Positions 25,011-35,850 of a DNA stretch of 64,000 nucleotides are shown in pieces (positions within the stretch are counted from its first letter, which is position 1; each line of letters starts with the position of its first letter). The stretch lies in assembly GCF_003255815.1 (NCBI RefSeq), contig NC_037668.1:89209451-89273450 (forward strand), in the 5' to 3' direction. Below the pieces are notes generated by a model, which did no database searches, had not been told where the DNA came from, and worked only from the letters and a program-made list of their open reading frames with translations. A program made the translations under genes and the position numbers. The DNA comes from Theropithecus gelada. Lineage: Eukaryota; Chordata; Mammalia; Primates; Cercopithecidae.

Positions 25011-26099
25011 ACTTTATTAAATCCTTAGTCAGCACTTTTCCAACCTGATGAGATTACTTCTTCATTTGACTGGAGAAAAGGAAAGCTGAGCTCTTGTCCT
25101 GGACTGCAGATTTCTTTTGATGTTTCACCTTGAACACTGAAAGAGGACAGTCACCCCCCTTCCTTCCCCACTCCCGCTCAGCACATCCCAAACTGTAGAC
25201 ATTGTGAATGTTACCAACTAATTTTATGTAACTGGAGCCTCGGTGGGAGTGTGCATTTATGGACCTCCACAACAACTATAGCTGAAAGTTCCTGAGGAAA
25301 AAATAGATCAAAGCTCTGTGTTTACTTCCTTAATGTAAATGTATCAAGATAACATCATCCTATATCGTATTGTAATAATGCCACTCACTGCACATAAGGG
25401 AGGGAGATTCCTTTGTAGTCCATTTGGATACAGTAGAGAAGATTAAGGGGCTATAAAGTACGAAGGCAAAAACCATATGAAACCTAAGCTTATGTCACTA
25501 AATGTCTGTGGATGGTCTTTGTTTAATGTGTCAACATTTTCCCAGTGATTAGCTACTCAACCCCAACAATCGAATAATCTCAGATTTCTTTTATGTTCTT
25601 CCTATATGACCCAGGAAGAAAATATGCAAAACCATTCCTCAATTAATGTTCTAAAACTTGTACTGCTTGCATAATAGAAATTATAAGAAAATATCACAAG
25701 AGAAAAGTAGGCTTTTACAAACATTATATTGTCCAGCTGGTGTTACTAGCAGCTCATAGAAGTTTCTGGAAATTGATTGGCTTACACATGTGTGACTGTC
25801 ACACTCATCCCAATGGGATTATGAGTATCTTTAACTACAAACTGATTAGGAGAAAATTCAGGGAGATGTATGAATTGTGATTATTATTATTATTAGAACT
25901 CTCTATCTGCCATCTCTGCAAATAAGTGATTTAATCAGAGACTTCAAAAAAAAAAAAATTTCCCTGTGTGGTTCCCCTAACCAACTTCCTATTCTGGAAA
26001 ACCTTGGTCAAGTAGCTGGGTTAATTGTCATGAAGATTAGTGTGATGTTGAAATAAGTACTAATGGTCAAATTATAGGAGTGAACAAGTTTAAGAATAG
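25011..26099. other. Intronic sequence, nothing recognised
   Basis: The interval is AT-rich and free of nameable repeats apart from a short (TTA)n near 25880-25893 and an A-run near 25947-25959. Confidence 0.55.
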
Positions 26100-26480
26100 G
26101 TTTTGGTTTGGGCCTGAAAGGGTTAATTAAGGTTTTTTCACGGGTTATTAAAGACCCCCAACCTCTGCCTTCAGGAGTCATATTGACACCCCACCACAGG
26201 GCAGCTCAGCTCCTCTATTGACATGTTGCTGGTCAGAGCACAATAGCCTTCTGTGTCTGCAAATCATTGCTAAAATCATCTCAAGGAAAAAAAAAGTTTG
26301 AAAGCTTTAACGTTAGACAAAAGCCCAAGAGTTGCAGCGCGCAGCTCAAAAACCCGGAGTCAGCAACTTCTATTGATTAAAAACTAACCTTTAAAGTAAC
26401 TCTGAGAGTGTGTGGTTAGCATTTAAATTTAAACATGTCATGAGTTGATTTGTGTTACTGAATACCAACTCAGAAGGAGT
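26100..26480. promoter_or_regulatory. Candidate conserved noncoding element
   Basis: Repeat-free sequence has dense homeodomain-like and AT-hook-like cores (GGTTAATTAAGG, CTATTGATTAAAAACTAACC, GCATTTAAATTTAAAC) next to a CpG cluster (GTTGCAGCGCGCAGCTC, ACCCGGAGTC). The mixture resembles conserved developmental enhancers. The evidence is compositional only. Confidence 0.3.
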
Positions 26481-28504
26481 AACATTCACATCGCATTTTT
26501 TTTTCTAATTCCCTTAAGCAGCTAAAGTATTTCATGAAATGTCAATAGGGCAAAAAGAAAAAGAGGAGGGGGGCTGATGCTGGGCCTTGTAGTTTTCTTT
26601 CCCATGCAAATATCCACCCCCCAAAAGAAAAGTGTGGAGAGTGAAACACAATAATTAGTCCTTTGTCTAACTTTCCCAAGTGCCAGAGAAAGACAGATTA
26701 ATTAAATATACAACAGTGTTGGTTTTTGGAGTGGGGGTCTTGCTTGCTGTGTAGGTCATAAATTAGGCAGAATAAATACTTCAATGTGTTTGCAGTGGGC
26801 CTGCTACGTCAGAACCACTGGAAGGTTGGTGGGAGGAGAGCAGAGGGTTTCTTGCTAATGATAGTCACGTCTGGGTCTGTCTGGTTGCTCTTAGCAACCA
26901 GACATGATGTAACACCAGGATGAACTTGAACTTGGGGGACTTGAAAAGAGAACAATAGACCAGAGCAATCAATAAAGCCTATTTCAGTGAAGGATTACAG
27001 AGCTGCTCTGGGGTAACCTTGTCGGCAAGGCACATACTGAATAGTAAGATGTGTGAAGAAACTTTTTTTTTTTTTTTTTTTTTTTGCTTTGCTTTTTAAG
27101 AGAAGTGCAGAGGCACTGCAGATTTTTGTATTGCCCTGAGGTCTCTTCCAGAAACTGTGGTGTGGAAAACTGCTCCCCCTGCTGACTCACTGGGTGCCAG
27201 GCCTTTGCTTCAAGAACTACCTTAGTGTCAGATTAAAGAAGTCTGGAATTTCACAACCCGACTTAGAAAGTGTGAAAACAGAAATAGTAAGCATTATTCC
27301 CCACACCCAAAGTTTGAGCCCGTTTTGTAGAAGAGAGGAAGCAGCTCTAACGTGGATCAGAGTCAGCTGTTAGGTAGAGGCCTACTAGAAACACACTTTG
27401 GGGCTCGCCTTCTCTCTCCTTTCTCTGCCCCTCTTCTTTCTTTTATCCAGTTAGATTTAGGCCGTGTGTATTTGCCAGGCTGATTTCCTTTCAGGACACA
27501 AGAGGCTTAATTGTGTTCCTCAAAGCATGTGGTCAAAGAATAACATCTAAAAGTCTACAGGATGAGTAGTTTTTTGGTTTGGGCTTCAGTTTTTTAAACT
27601 TCTCTGGAAATCAAAGGTGGCTTGTGTGACTAGGAAATCTTATACCAAACTCCATGTAGCTATCACTTAGCCATTCATCCCTGGGGACCAAACGAGTCCT
27701 TACTTTACCTAATTGAATCTCTTCCACAGGGATGATCCTTCACCTGCCTGAAGCTACCCAATTAGAACCCTTTCTGATACCGTCAACTTAAAGAATTCAG
27801 AAGCCTTGACTTTTGTTAGGCTTTGGAAATTTTTCTGTAAATAATGATAAATGTAGTGAATTTGTCAGGTATCTCTAGAGAAAAGTCGGCAAAAGCCACA
27901 TACTTTTTTATTTCACTGGAGAAATTAACTCTCATGTTAGTCCATAATTGCTCATTCTGTCTAGCTAACAGAAAAAGAAATGCCAGCAGATAAAGTGATA
28001 GATGATCAGACAATTGCTCAAAGCTGATGACCTAAGAATTTACGAAAGGAAAAGGTAACCAGTAACTGGGCCCAGCAGGTACACAGAAGGCTCTAAATAA
28101 ATGCTGCATGAATGCAAGCATGAATGAAGTGTATGCAGTGGCCTCATTTTTCCTTTGGTCAGTGTGGTACTTAATAGAGTAAAATCTTGATCCTACTTAG
28201 TTATTATGTTTCATGTTTGAAAATACTATTTTAGATATATTGGGCTGAAAGGAGCATCTTCCCTCATAAAATCTGACATATATAAGGAAAGAAAAATACT
28301 GCGACTTGCTCAAAATCACCCAGGAAGACTGGGTCCAGCACTTTTTCCACCTTACCTCCACTTACTCTTGTATCACTATTGACCATCTGGGCCTGTTAGG
28401 AGAGTGTCACAATCATGTATTTAGTGCCTGCACCTCATTTGAAAGGAGATGTTGAAAATCATCAGAGTAGCCATTCATTGCCACATGAAGCCCCTCCCTT
28501 CACC
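26481..28504. other. Distal intron with palindrome and T-run
   Basis: No exon is recognised. It contains the 12-bp-arm palindrome (26878-26904) and a 23-T run at 27063-27085. The remainder is unrecognised intron sequence. Confidence 0.5.
26878..26904. promoter_or_regulatory. Perfect inverted repeat, RFX/X-box-like
   Basis: Two perfectly complementary 12-bp arms (26878-26889 and 26893-26904) flank a 3-bp spacer. The core GTTGCT-CTT-AGCAAC matches the RFX X-box architecture GTNRCC(N0-3)RGYAAC on both strands with one departure per half. RFX factors bind such palindromes as dimers. Whether it is occupied is unknown; as DNA or nascent RNA it could also fold as a short stem-loop. Confidence 0.5.
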
Positions 28505-28625
28505 CATTCTCCATTCATTCAACTCTTCTTCATTAAGAACGTTCTGTATTCCAGGCACTGGGCTAGGCACTGAGGATTGAATGATAAACAAGATGGTCAA
28601 GTTTCCTGCCCTCCTATAACTGCCC
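28505..28625 (-). repeat. L2-like 3'-end fragment
   Basis: Text such as ATTCATTCAACTCTTC, TATTCCAGGCACTGGGCTAG and GCACTGAGGATTGAATGATA matches the reverse complement of LINE-2 3' sequence. Ends are approximate. Confidence 0.6.
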
Positions 28626-28887
28626 CCATCAGATAACGAAACCCTTATTTGTATTTCAAGTGAACAGAAATACCTCATTTTGTAAGACACGCTCAGAATG
28701 TTAGAAAACCCCAACGAAGACAATGAATTATTATTTCAGAAGACGAAGATCAGTTTCAATGTCACAGGATTTATTATTGTCTGTCATGACTTTACTTTTC
28801 CCAGCGAATCCCTCCCACATCCCTAACGTAGATCCTGGTTGCATGGTTGAAAAGGCAACTTCTAAAACATACTTTTTTTGCAAATTG

Positions 28888-28921
28888 TGCTTTTAATTAT
28901 GTTTTTCCTTTTGCCTTCCAG
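28888..28921 (+). promoter_or_regulatory. NFIA: NFIA terminal-exon 3' splice site
   Basis: A T/C-rich tract (GTTTTTCCTTTTGCCTTCCAG) directly precedes the exon and ends in the invariant AG at 28920-28921. TTTTAAT upstream could serve the branch point. The site is strong by eye, and no competing AG lies between the tract and the exon. Confidence 0.85.
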
Positions 28922-28939
28922 TCCTGGTACCTGGGATAA
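28922..28939 (+). CDS. NFIA: NFIA terminal coding exon (last 5 codons + stop)
   Basis: The 18 coding bases read Ser-Trp-Tyr-Leu-Gly-stop in phase 0 straight after the acceptor. SWYLG is the known C-terminus of full-length nuclear factor I/A, a CTF/NF1 transcription factor that binds TTGGC(N5)GCCAA as a dimer through its N-terminal domain. NFIA acts in the nucleus in glial, neuronal, kidney and blood-cell differentiation. Only the tail of the proline-rich transactivation region is in this window; the DNA-binding domain lies upstream. NFIB ends differently (SWF-type tail). NFIC and NFIX are the main alternatives, but the very long AT-rich 3'UTR and the miR-223 site fit NFIA. The exon is almost entirely UTR, which makes its coding part easy to miss. 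Confidence 0.88.
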   Translation, partial: SWYLG

Positions 28940-29177
28940 AAGTTGCAGCGTCCCACCATCCACCAGACAGACCACCTGACCCCTTCTCAACTCTGTAACA
29001 TGGACGCAACCTCAACCCAGCGCAGTTACAACTTCACTGTCAGTGGAAGGGGAGAAAAACCGATTCAAATCAACTTGTACATGGAAACAGCAAGCATTAT
29101 GGTCAAACAGCAAAGGCCATAACCTTTTGGGATTTTTTTTTTTTAAAATACTTTAGGGACTGTTGTAATTTCTCATA

Positions 29178-29184
29178 TGGTGCT
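29178..29184 (+). promoter_or_regulatory. NFIA: miR-29 family 7-mer seed match
   Basis: TGGTGCT is complementary to positions 2-8 of miR-29a/b/c. It lies early in the 3'UTR and would be retained in even the shortest poly(A) isoform. Seed matching alone predicts many false sites. Confidence 0.4.
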
Positions 29185-29610
29185 GGAAATGGTTGGGCTT
29201 TGTAACATTTGAAGTGTTTCCATGGTAGCGTGAGCATTAGGTGACGTGGCTAGCAGAGGACTACCCTTGCTCACTGACTTCCTGTTGTAACACACTTTCC
29301 TTACGGAGCCCGGCTGTTTCACAGTATTTCATGAATTTACCCACACAGGTGTGATCCTCCTTGAGCATTGAGGAGGCACATGGAGAACTAAATCTTTTGT
29401 AGTAGCTGAGATCTGCAATATATAACTTACAGGACAGTCAAAGGGCAATGTTTTTCTGTAACATATTGGAAAAAGAAAATGCAGTTGTATTCCTTTTTTA
29501 TTTGTTCTTTTAGTTTGTTTTGGTTCAGCAGTCAGCAGTTAAGTATATAACATGGCCCGCAAGGACAATGAATCCACTCACATTGCAGAACAATTCCGAA
29601 AATGGCAAAC

Positions 29611-29700
29611 TACTACTACTACTGTTCAGTTTTTTAAAAGTTTTGAAATGCTGCACTTACATTAAAACAACAACAACAACAACATTTTTTCAACAATTTC
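29611..29700. repeat. (TAC)n and (CAA)n short tracts in 3'UTR
   Basis: About five ACT/TAC units and then (AAC)n followed by CAACAATTTCAACAATGAC form two small triplet tracts 35 bp apart. They are unlikely to be more than simple sequence. Confidence 0.85.
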
Positions 29701-29754
29701 AACAATGACACAAAAATTCACATGGAAATGGGGAAGATGGTCTGTTTTGACAGA

Positions 29755-29762
29755 AACTGACA
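29755..29762 (+). promoter_or_regulatory. NFIA: miR-223 8-mer seed match
   Basis: AACTGACA is a full 8-mer match to the miR-223-3p seed, about 0.8 kb after the stop codon. miR-223 repression of NFI-A is an established switch in human granulocyte differentiation, with NFI-A and C/EBPalpha competing at the miR-223 promoter. The site is one of the strands of evidence for naming this gene NFIA. Confidence 0.75.
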
Positions 29763-30027
29763 GGAATCAATCAAAACAATCGAATTTTGAATTGAGTAAA
29801 GTGCAATTTCATTGGATAGCTAAATATCTTTGTAAGATAGAGATTGTTGAAAATTCTATTTTTGTTTTTCAAGTCCTTTCACCCCAGGACTCTAAATTAT
29901 TGGGGTAAAAAACAGCCTTGCAAGAAAAAGGGGAGCTATTTTTGCTTTTTATGTTTTTTATTGTTAAACTTGTATCCCTTTAAAAACTGAAGGAAATTTA
30001 AAAAAAAAAACAAAAAAACAAATCTAA

Positions 30028-30034
30028 TGGTGCT
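30028..30034 (+). promoter_or_regulatory. NFIA: miR-29 family 7-mer seed match
   Basis: A second TGGTGCT lies just after an A-rich tract, in an open low-structure context that favours accessibility. Confidence 0.35.
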
Positions 30035-31531
30035 TTTACCACAATATGTTAACTACATTAAATGCTAATTAATTATTTTCTGTTATCAAAGCACATGACT
30101 AAAATGAAATCATGGTATCTGTTAATTTTATAAGCTAGAAGTCACTATAATGGATTATGCCAATTCTAAAAAATTTTACACGTATCTGGCATCATAGGAT
30201 TTATCAGTTATCAGACACCTCATTGTACCAGAGATTGTCCAGAAGTTTTAAAGACCTTTGCGTCCCTGAACTGGGCTATGGGAAATAATAATAGTAACAA
30301 TAATAATAATAATGAAACCAATACTGACACAAATGCTGGTGCCCATTCAGATCAAGGGGTACTTGTTAGGGAAAAAAAGAGTTTGCACCCCCAAATGTCC
30401 TGTATCTTATGAAAAAAAAAAACAAAAACAAAAACAAAAAAAAACAAAAAACAAAAAAACCACAGAAACATAAAAAAAAGTGCAAGTGATTTTTCTACCA
30501 GACAGCGAAGCACCCCTTTGCTTCCCATGCGACTTCAAGAAGGTTTCCTATACTATACATATATATACGTTCTGGTTGGCAAGCCCTGCTGATCAGAGAA
30601 AGTCTCTGCATGTTCTAGTGTTAGTAACTAATTTTTATATAGTTAATGTAGGATAAAGTAGAGTGCATTAAGACACAATATTGTAATCCCTACTCTAGGC
30701 ACTTGCCTTTAAACTATGTTTTTCAGCCCTTCAGAAGGGTTCTACTACTGTCCTATACAATCAAGTAACTGAAATTCTTGGGAAGACACTTTGCTCCTCA
30801 TCTTTCCCCCCGAAACAATGTTGTTTTGTTTTGTTTTTTTTCCTTAATTTGCACGAAAACAAAAATTCCATATCAATGTGCCTTGCCCTGGATAGCGATT
30901 ATTTGTGGAATTGTTGCACATGCTCCTCTATTGAAAGGGGTTTTTCCCTAGTCAAGCATTTGGAGACACTTTTTGTAAATGTGACTTTTATGTCAGCCAT
31001 CGTCAGTTTCAACATCTAGAACTAAATAGAAAGCTAGTTGTTCCGCAGATAGGAGTAGTCTTTATTGTCCTGTACGGTCGGTGGCAGTGCTATTCTGAGA
31101 TCTGTAGATGCTTAGAATATCAGTATTTTGGATGTTGCTGCATTTTACAATTTATTTGGAGTCTTCCTTTATTTTCCCCCAGATATATGAAAATATGCAA
31201 TACCTGCTTATATCATGTAGAAAAGCTTAGCAATTATTAATTTTTCTTTTCTTTTTTTTTATTTGACCAAAGTCGGTGCTGCACTTGGCGCAGTGTGTTT
31301 TAGGTGTTTGTCTTTGTACTTTTTTGTGATTTTTGAATGCACGTGCGCAGGAAGGGCTCCTCTTAGAGAAGCAGTCAAACTGTGAAGCACTAAGCTGACC
31401 CTGCTTCAAGCAATTTTGTTTTTACAACTGTTCCTTTCACAAGCAAGCCTTAAAAAAAAAAAAAGACAACTTCCTTTTTCTTCAGCTCCCACACCCCATT
31501 TTTCTTAGCAGACTGCAGTCAATCCACATTC

Positions 31532-31537
31532 AATAAA
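31532..31537 (+). terminator. NFIA: Internal AATAAA poly(A) signal (candidate)
   Basis: AATAAA occurs in TTCAATAAAAAGTATATAATG. A second AATAAA lies about 95 bp downstream (31627). Use would give a 3'UTR of about 2.6 kb that keeps the 8-mer miR-223 site and the first two miR-29 sites. Confidence 0.4.
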
Positions 31538-31951
31538 AAGTATATAATGCCCATTTTTATATGCACGTTTTTAAACTTCCAAGTTCTGAAAATTGTTTAC
31601 TGGTTATCTCTATTTAAGGAAAAAAAAATAAAATAAAACATTTTGGATTTTCATATGTGTCTGATAAGTGGTTGAATAGTCGTTTGGCGCTGTTGTATGG
31701 TGTGATTGTCAGTGTATGGTGTCACTTCCTATAGCCAGCCAGCATACTTTGCCTTCCCCTATAGCACTTAGCTGGGCATTACTTTATTATGACATATGTG
31801 CACTAAAAAAAAAAAAAAGGAAAAAAAGAAAAAAAAAAAGAAAAAATAGCAGCTTTCAGTGCTTCACAGTGAAGGGAAAAAAGCCTAGACAAACATTTTG
31901 TCAGAACCTTGCAATAAGCCAAGGTATTACCAGTAAATTGGTTGTATATAC

Positions 31952-32060
31952 AATAAAATTGCACCCTTTTTTAAACAAAACAAACTAAGCAATAGTTTGG
32001 GCAGTTTTAGTTGTTTTTAGTGAGCATGTTGTAGTCATGACTGCAAAGAGAGAGAATAAA
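31952..32060 (+). terminator. NFIA: Pair of internal AATAAA signals (candidate)
   Basis: AATAAA occurs at 31952-31957 (just after a TGTATATA Pumilio-type motif at 31943-31950) and again at 32055-32060. The downstream T-rich stretch at 32090-32170 could serve as the downstream element. Use is inferred. Confidence 0.4.
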
Positions 32061-33911
32061 CTGCCCACTCAGAAGATATGTAATTTGTATTGTTGTATAG
32101 TTTTATTGATTACACTGATTTATTCTACCCTATTTTATAATGCAGGACTTTTGTAATGTTGTTTAAATGAGGAAAAATTTCTGTCAAATTAGCCTAGTGA
32201 AATTTCTGATTGTTCATTATAAAGGCAGCGTTCATAGAATTGCTTTTCTTTCTTTTTACCCCCCCCTTTGGGAACTGGATTTAAGTTTAAAACTTTCCTG
32301 TTTCCTTTTTTTTTTTTTGTAAGTATTTAAATACAGTTATTTTTTTCTCTCAATGGTATAGCATATTCCTATGCTTGAGAAGTGTAGGTCTACTGAAAAA
32401 CCATTGTAAATGGACGTTACAGGTATGCTGTATTTTTGAAGGTATTTCGTTGTATTAAGTTTGATGAAGCTAAAATTAGGGAACTCTGAACAGATTTGCA
32501 GGAAAAAAAATGTTTTAAAGGCTTTAAAACATTAGGGAGGCAGTCTAGGGTGATAACGAACAGGGGTTAAGTATTAAATACACTAAGTTACATTTTTGTT
32601 CATGTTTCATTGTCCAGAAAGCAGCAGGAAACTAGTTCAGTTGTGATCAAGCAGGAAAAAAGAAATACCAACAGTTTCCAGTGTTTTTGCTTTTTAGCTT
32701 AAAAGCATAGTGAAGATGCTTGAGGAAGACTTTGCTACCTGGGGTGTGTAGACAGACAGACTGAGAGCTATCAGCATTTGAAGGCCCAGCCCTTGACTCT
32801 GAGACACATTTGAATTTTTTCTCTCCCATCAAATGGCATTAACAACATTGGGCAAAGATGAGTCCCTCAAATTTCTGTGTGTGTGTTTTTTTGGGTTTTT
32901 TTTTTTTTTTTTTCCTTTGGGAACTGAAGTCAGAGGCACGAGCAGTAAATCTTAGCATTTTTCTGTAGACCTTTTCTTGTGGCCCTTGTCCCTGCCGGCA
33001 AAACACGCCTTTTCTGATCATTCGCGGGCAGAGGCCCTCCCAGTAATGCCACTCTCTCCATCCTAGAGAGCCTTCTCTTTCCTCTGAGGTTTGAACCGAT
33101 GTTCTGCTTCTTCACACCCTGGCATGACAGGTATGGTCAGCCTGCTCCCCAGGCCCGTCCCTGCCGCCAGGTGTGGGCTCTAGGCAGGCTGACAAGGTTG
33201 CACCTCCCAAAGCTTGTGATCTTCATTTTCTCACAGTCGAAGTGTGAAGGAACCCAGACTTCCCCGAGCCACGGTGTTCAGTCAGCCCACAGGAATATGC
33301 AGGACCCATCTCCAAAAGGTTGTCTTTCATTTTTTTCCAAACCCTTAGCCCCATAAGCTTTGAATCTTGTAGTTACAGTGGCATAAAGGATTGACAAAAC
33401 CTGGATTAAGGAAAACTTTTTTGTGCGTGAATTTTTTTTTTTTTTTTTTTTTTTTTAGGGGAAAGGGATTCTAAGAATGTCATTTAATGTACTTTGCCTC
33501 ATGTCTCTGGAAATATCTTTGTCCATAGTGGTGGTGGTCTCTCTCTCTCTCCCTCTCTCTCTCTCTTTCTTTCTTTGCTTCTGTTTTCTTTCTTGTCTTC
33601 ATTCTTTCTTTTCTTTTTATTTTTGGTAGCAGGCCTCCATAGAACAAATCTAAAACACAACCACCATAGTAATGTAAGGAGAGCTTCAGTGGCACCTCAC
33701 AACCCACCTCCGAGATCTGTCCAAAGACAGTCTCAGAAAGCTGCACTGCCCACCGGCTCGGCTTTCATTCAAATAGGCTTCCAAGGCCAATTCTGTCTTG
33801 AAGTCAATGCATGTATTTACTGTTTGACAGTAAACCCGCTCTGCCTTCTCCACGTCCAAGGCTGTGCATTCGTCTAATTAGCGTCGTGTATGTTTTCCTT
33901 TTATTTTTTCC

Positions 33912-33917
33912 AATAAA
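33912..33917 (+). terminator. NFIA: Internal AATAAA poly(A) signal (candidate)
   Basis: AATAAA lies in TTTTTCCAATAAAAAAGCAG. The U-rich upstream context is favourable. Cleavage here would drop the distal 8-mer miR-29 site. Confidence 0.4.
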
Positions 33918-34047
33918 AAAGCAGTGGGATGAAAATTGCTTTGATATATAGCAGGTAACATTGAAGCTATTCCATAGCACTTAACTGTAGTGAATACTGT
34001 GTCACCAATTTTGAAATCAATTTAATGTTTAATGCAAATCCATTACA

Positions 34048-34055
34048 TGGTGCTA
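34048..34055 (+). promoter_or_regulatory. NFIA: miR-29 family 8-mer seed match
   Basis: TGGTGCTA is a complete 8-mer to the miR-29 seed. It is the strongest of the three miR-29 matches and lies beyond the 33912 poly(A) signal, so only long isoforms carry it. Confidence 0.45.
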
Positions 34056-34811
34056 TTATAGGCTGACAAAATGATTTACACAAATGTGACAACTTGGGCT
34101 CAATTCACTCTGCTTTCCAACAGTGTAAATGCATAGCAGTGTTTATCTGCATGAGAACTATGCACTAATCTATCTGAAGAAAAAAACTATATCAACTTTG
34201 GTATCTACTTTCCGTTTACTCCAATCCTTGCCTTTTTGGTCATTGTTATAATGCCAGCTTTAGGACAGAAAGAATTATAAGAAAACCAGCATAATACCTG
34301 ATATATTAAAATGTAGTGCCTGTGAAATCTGTATTATATTGCTCTTCTGAAGTAAGATTTTTCTACACCGGTAGCCTTCGCTGTCTGTCAGTCAGGACCT
34401 TCTGGTATAGGTGATGTAAAATAACCGTACAATATTAATGCATGCTATTCCATAATGCTTAGTGAACTGTATGAATATTACTCAAAGTTATGTTAGTCTT
34501 TTTTTCTGACTTGGTTCTTGTCAGCTAGATTTAAAGGTATTTCACTGAGAACGCAAATTCTGTCTTTTCTTGATTTCGGCTGTTTTCAGTATTTTGGAGG
34601 TATACATTTACTTAAATTCAGTATTACTTGTGTTTTGTTTTTGTTTTTGTTTTTTGTTTCCTTTTTCCTAGGGGACAAGCATGGGTGTTTGATTTCAGAA
34701 ATCAGTACCTGGCGAGGTTTTTGTCTCAAAACGACTATTTGAATTTCAAGAACTGTGCCGTGAAGACACTCTGAGAACATTTGCAAGTCAGGGGCATTTT
34801 CCTTGACCCTC

Positions 34812-34818
34812 AACTGAC
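34812..34818 (+). promoter_or_regulatory. NFIA: Second miR-223 7-mer seed match
   Basis: AACTGAC matches seed positions 2-8 of miR-223-3p but lacks the final A of an 8-mer. It lies about 5 kb distal to the 8-mer site and is present only in long 3'UTR isoforms. Confidence 0.35.
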
Positions 34819-34987
34819 GCTGTGCTGAGACTGATACATTTTCTTAATGGACAATGTTCAGCCAGGTACCCATGCTTGATCCGTCTTCACACCAGACCTC
34901 CTCATATTAAAAGGAAAAATAAGAAAAAAAAATTAAGAAATCACATGGCTATTTAGTTTCATGCACAGTTGCAATATCTTCTTCAAA

Positions 34988-35114
34988 AATAAAACTCTGT
35001 ACAAACTTTGGGCCCGATTCATAAGAAAAAGAAGTTTGCTATTAACACGGGATTTTTTTTAATATACTTTTTTTGGTCTAAATTTGAAATGACTTGCTTT
35101 CCAAATTAAATAAA
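34988..35114 (+). terminator. NFIA: Cluster of poly(A) signals (candidate)
   Basis: AATAAA at 34988-34993, ATTAAA at 35105-35110 and AATAAA at 35109-35114 fall within 130 bp, followed by a T-rich stretch (CTCATTTTTTTTTCCC). This is the densest signal cluster in the 3'UTR and a plausible alternative end. Confidence 0.45.
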
Positions 35115-35659
35115 TTTCATCTCATTTTTTTTTCCCTAAACCAGCACCCATCTGCCTTTTATTCCCCAAAGAGTTACCTTACCCAGATTAGGGGGATGGC
35201 ATGTGGGGAGCAGATAGTGGAAATGCTTAGAAAGATAAGGGGGACCACCCACAGCTGGGCGTGAGAACAGGGAGGCAGTGTGTGGGGGTGGGACCTCATC
35301 TGCGTGCCTAGCATCCTGAGTTTTACATGTAGACGCATTAGCCTATTTGATTCAGAAAAACAGACTTTCCCAAAATGTGTCTGAACCACAAGAGTATACA
35401 GTGGAAGTGCTACCTCTAATCTAACCAGAGCACCTTCATGGTGGGAAATACCCACCAGGTCGTACAATGTGAACTTTTGTATCTCTGTAGTGGTTTCAAG
35501 GACATGTAGTGTCCAACATATGGGCCATTTTTCCTGCTGTTTTTATACTCAACTTCTCAAAATGAAAAAAGCTTTTATTTTTCCTTTGACTTTATTTGTG
35601 TTGTTCTTATTTTTTAAATTTTTATTTTTTGGTAATAGTCTGTAAATTAGCCTTTTTGG

Positions 35660-35661
<2 letters not shown>

Positions 35662-35696
<35 letters not shown>
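35662..35696. repeat. Poly(T) tract of 35
   Basis: An uninterrupted run of 35 Ts is the longest homopolymer in the 3'UTR. On the minus strand it is a poly(A) tail adjoining the GC-rich block to its right. Confidence 0.95.
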
Positions 35697-35697
<1 letters not shown>

Positions 35698-35850
35698 GAC
35701 ATTGCAACCGAAGGTCATAAGGCCGCTCGCTCCGCTGGGACGGAGGCTTGAGAGAGCTGCCAGCTCGGTGCCTTCTCCCTGGTCTCAGACCGTCGTCTCT
35801 GCACTGCGAAGGCATTTGGTAGCCTCACCACTGAGATACTAACTAGACCT
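35697..35850 (-). other. GC-rich block with A/B-box-like motifs and poly(A) on minus strand
   Basis: Directly right of the T35 run the composition changes abruptly to GC- and CpG-rich (about 150 bp; CCGCTCGCTCCGCTGGGACG). On the minus strand TATCTCAGTGG (35838-35828) resembles a pol III A box, and GGTCTGAGACC (35791-35781) resembles a B box with two transitions. Their spacing (47 bp start to start) is tRNA-like, and the block then ends in 35 As. That arrangement would suit a tRNA-derived retroposon, but I cannot match it to a known family and see no clear target-site duplication. It could equally be ordinary UTR next to an expanded T-run. Confidence 0.25.

Larger units (their letters stand above)
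1..28921 (+). other. NFIA: NFIA last intron (3' portion)
   Basis: Everything upstream of the acceptor at 28920-28921 reads as intron. It has no long coding frame, stop codons are frequent in all frames, and only scattered ancient repeats are present. I looked for the preceding NFIA coding exon (the segment that should end in Thr-Gln before SWYLG) and did not find it, so the donor of this intron lies left of the window. The intron interrupts the reading frame between codons: the next exon starts with a whole TCC codon. Only one Alu (18282-18596) sits in nearly 29 kb, which is sparse for primate DNA. Inference: much of this intron is under regulatory constraint. Confidence depends on the NFIA identification. 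Confidence 0.85.
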
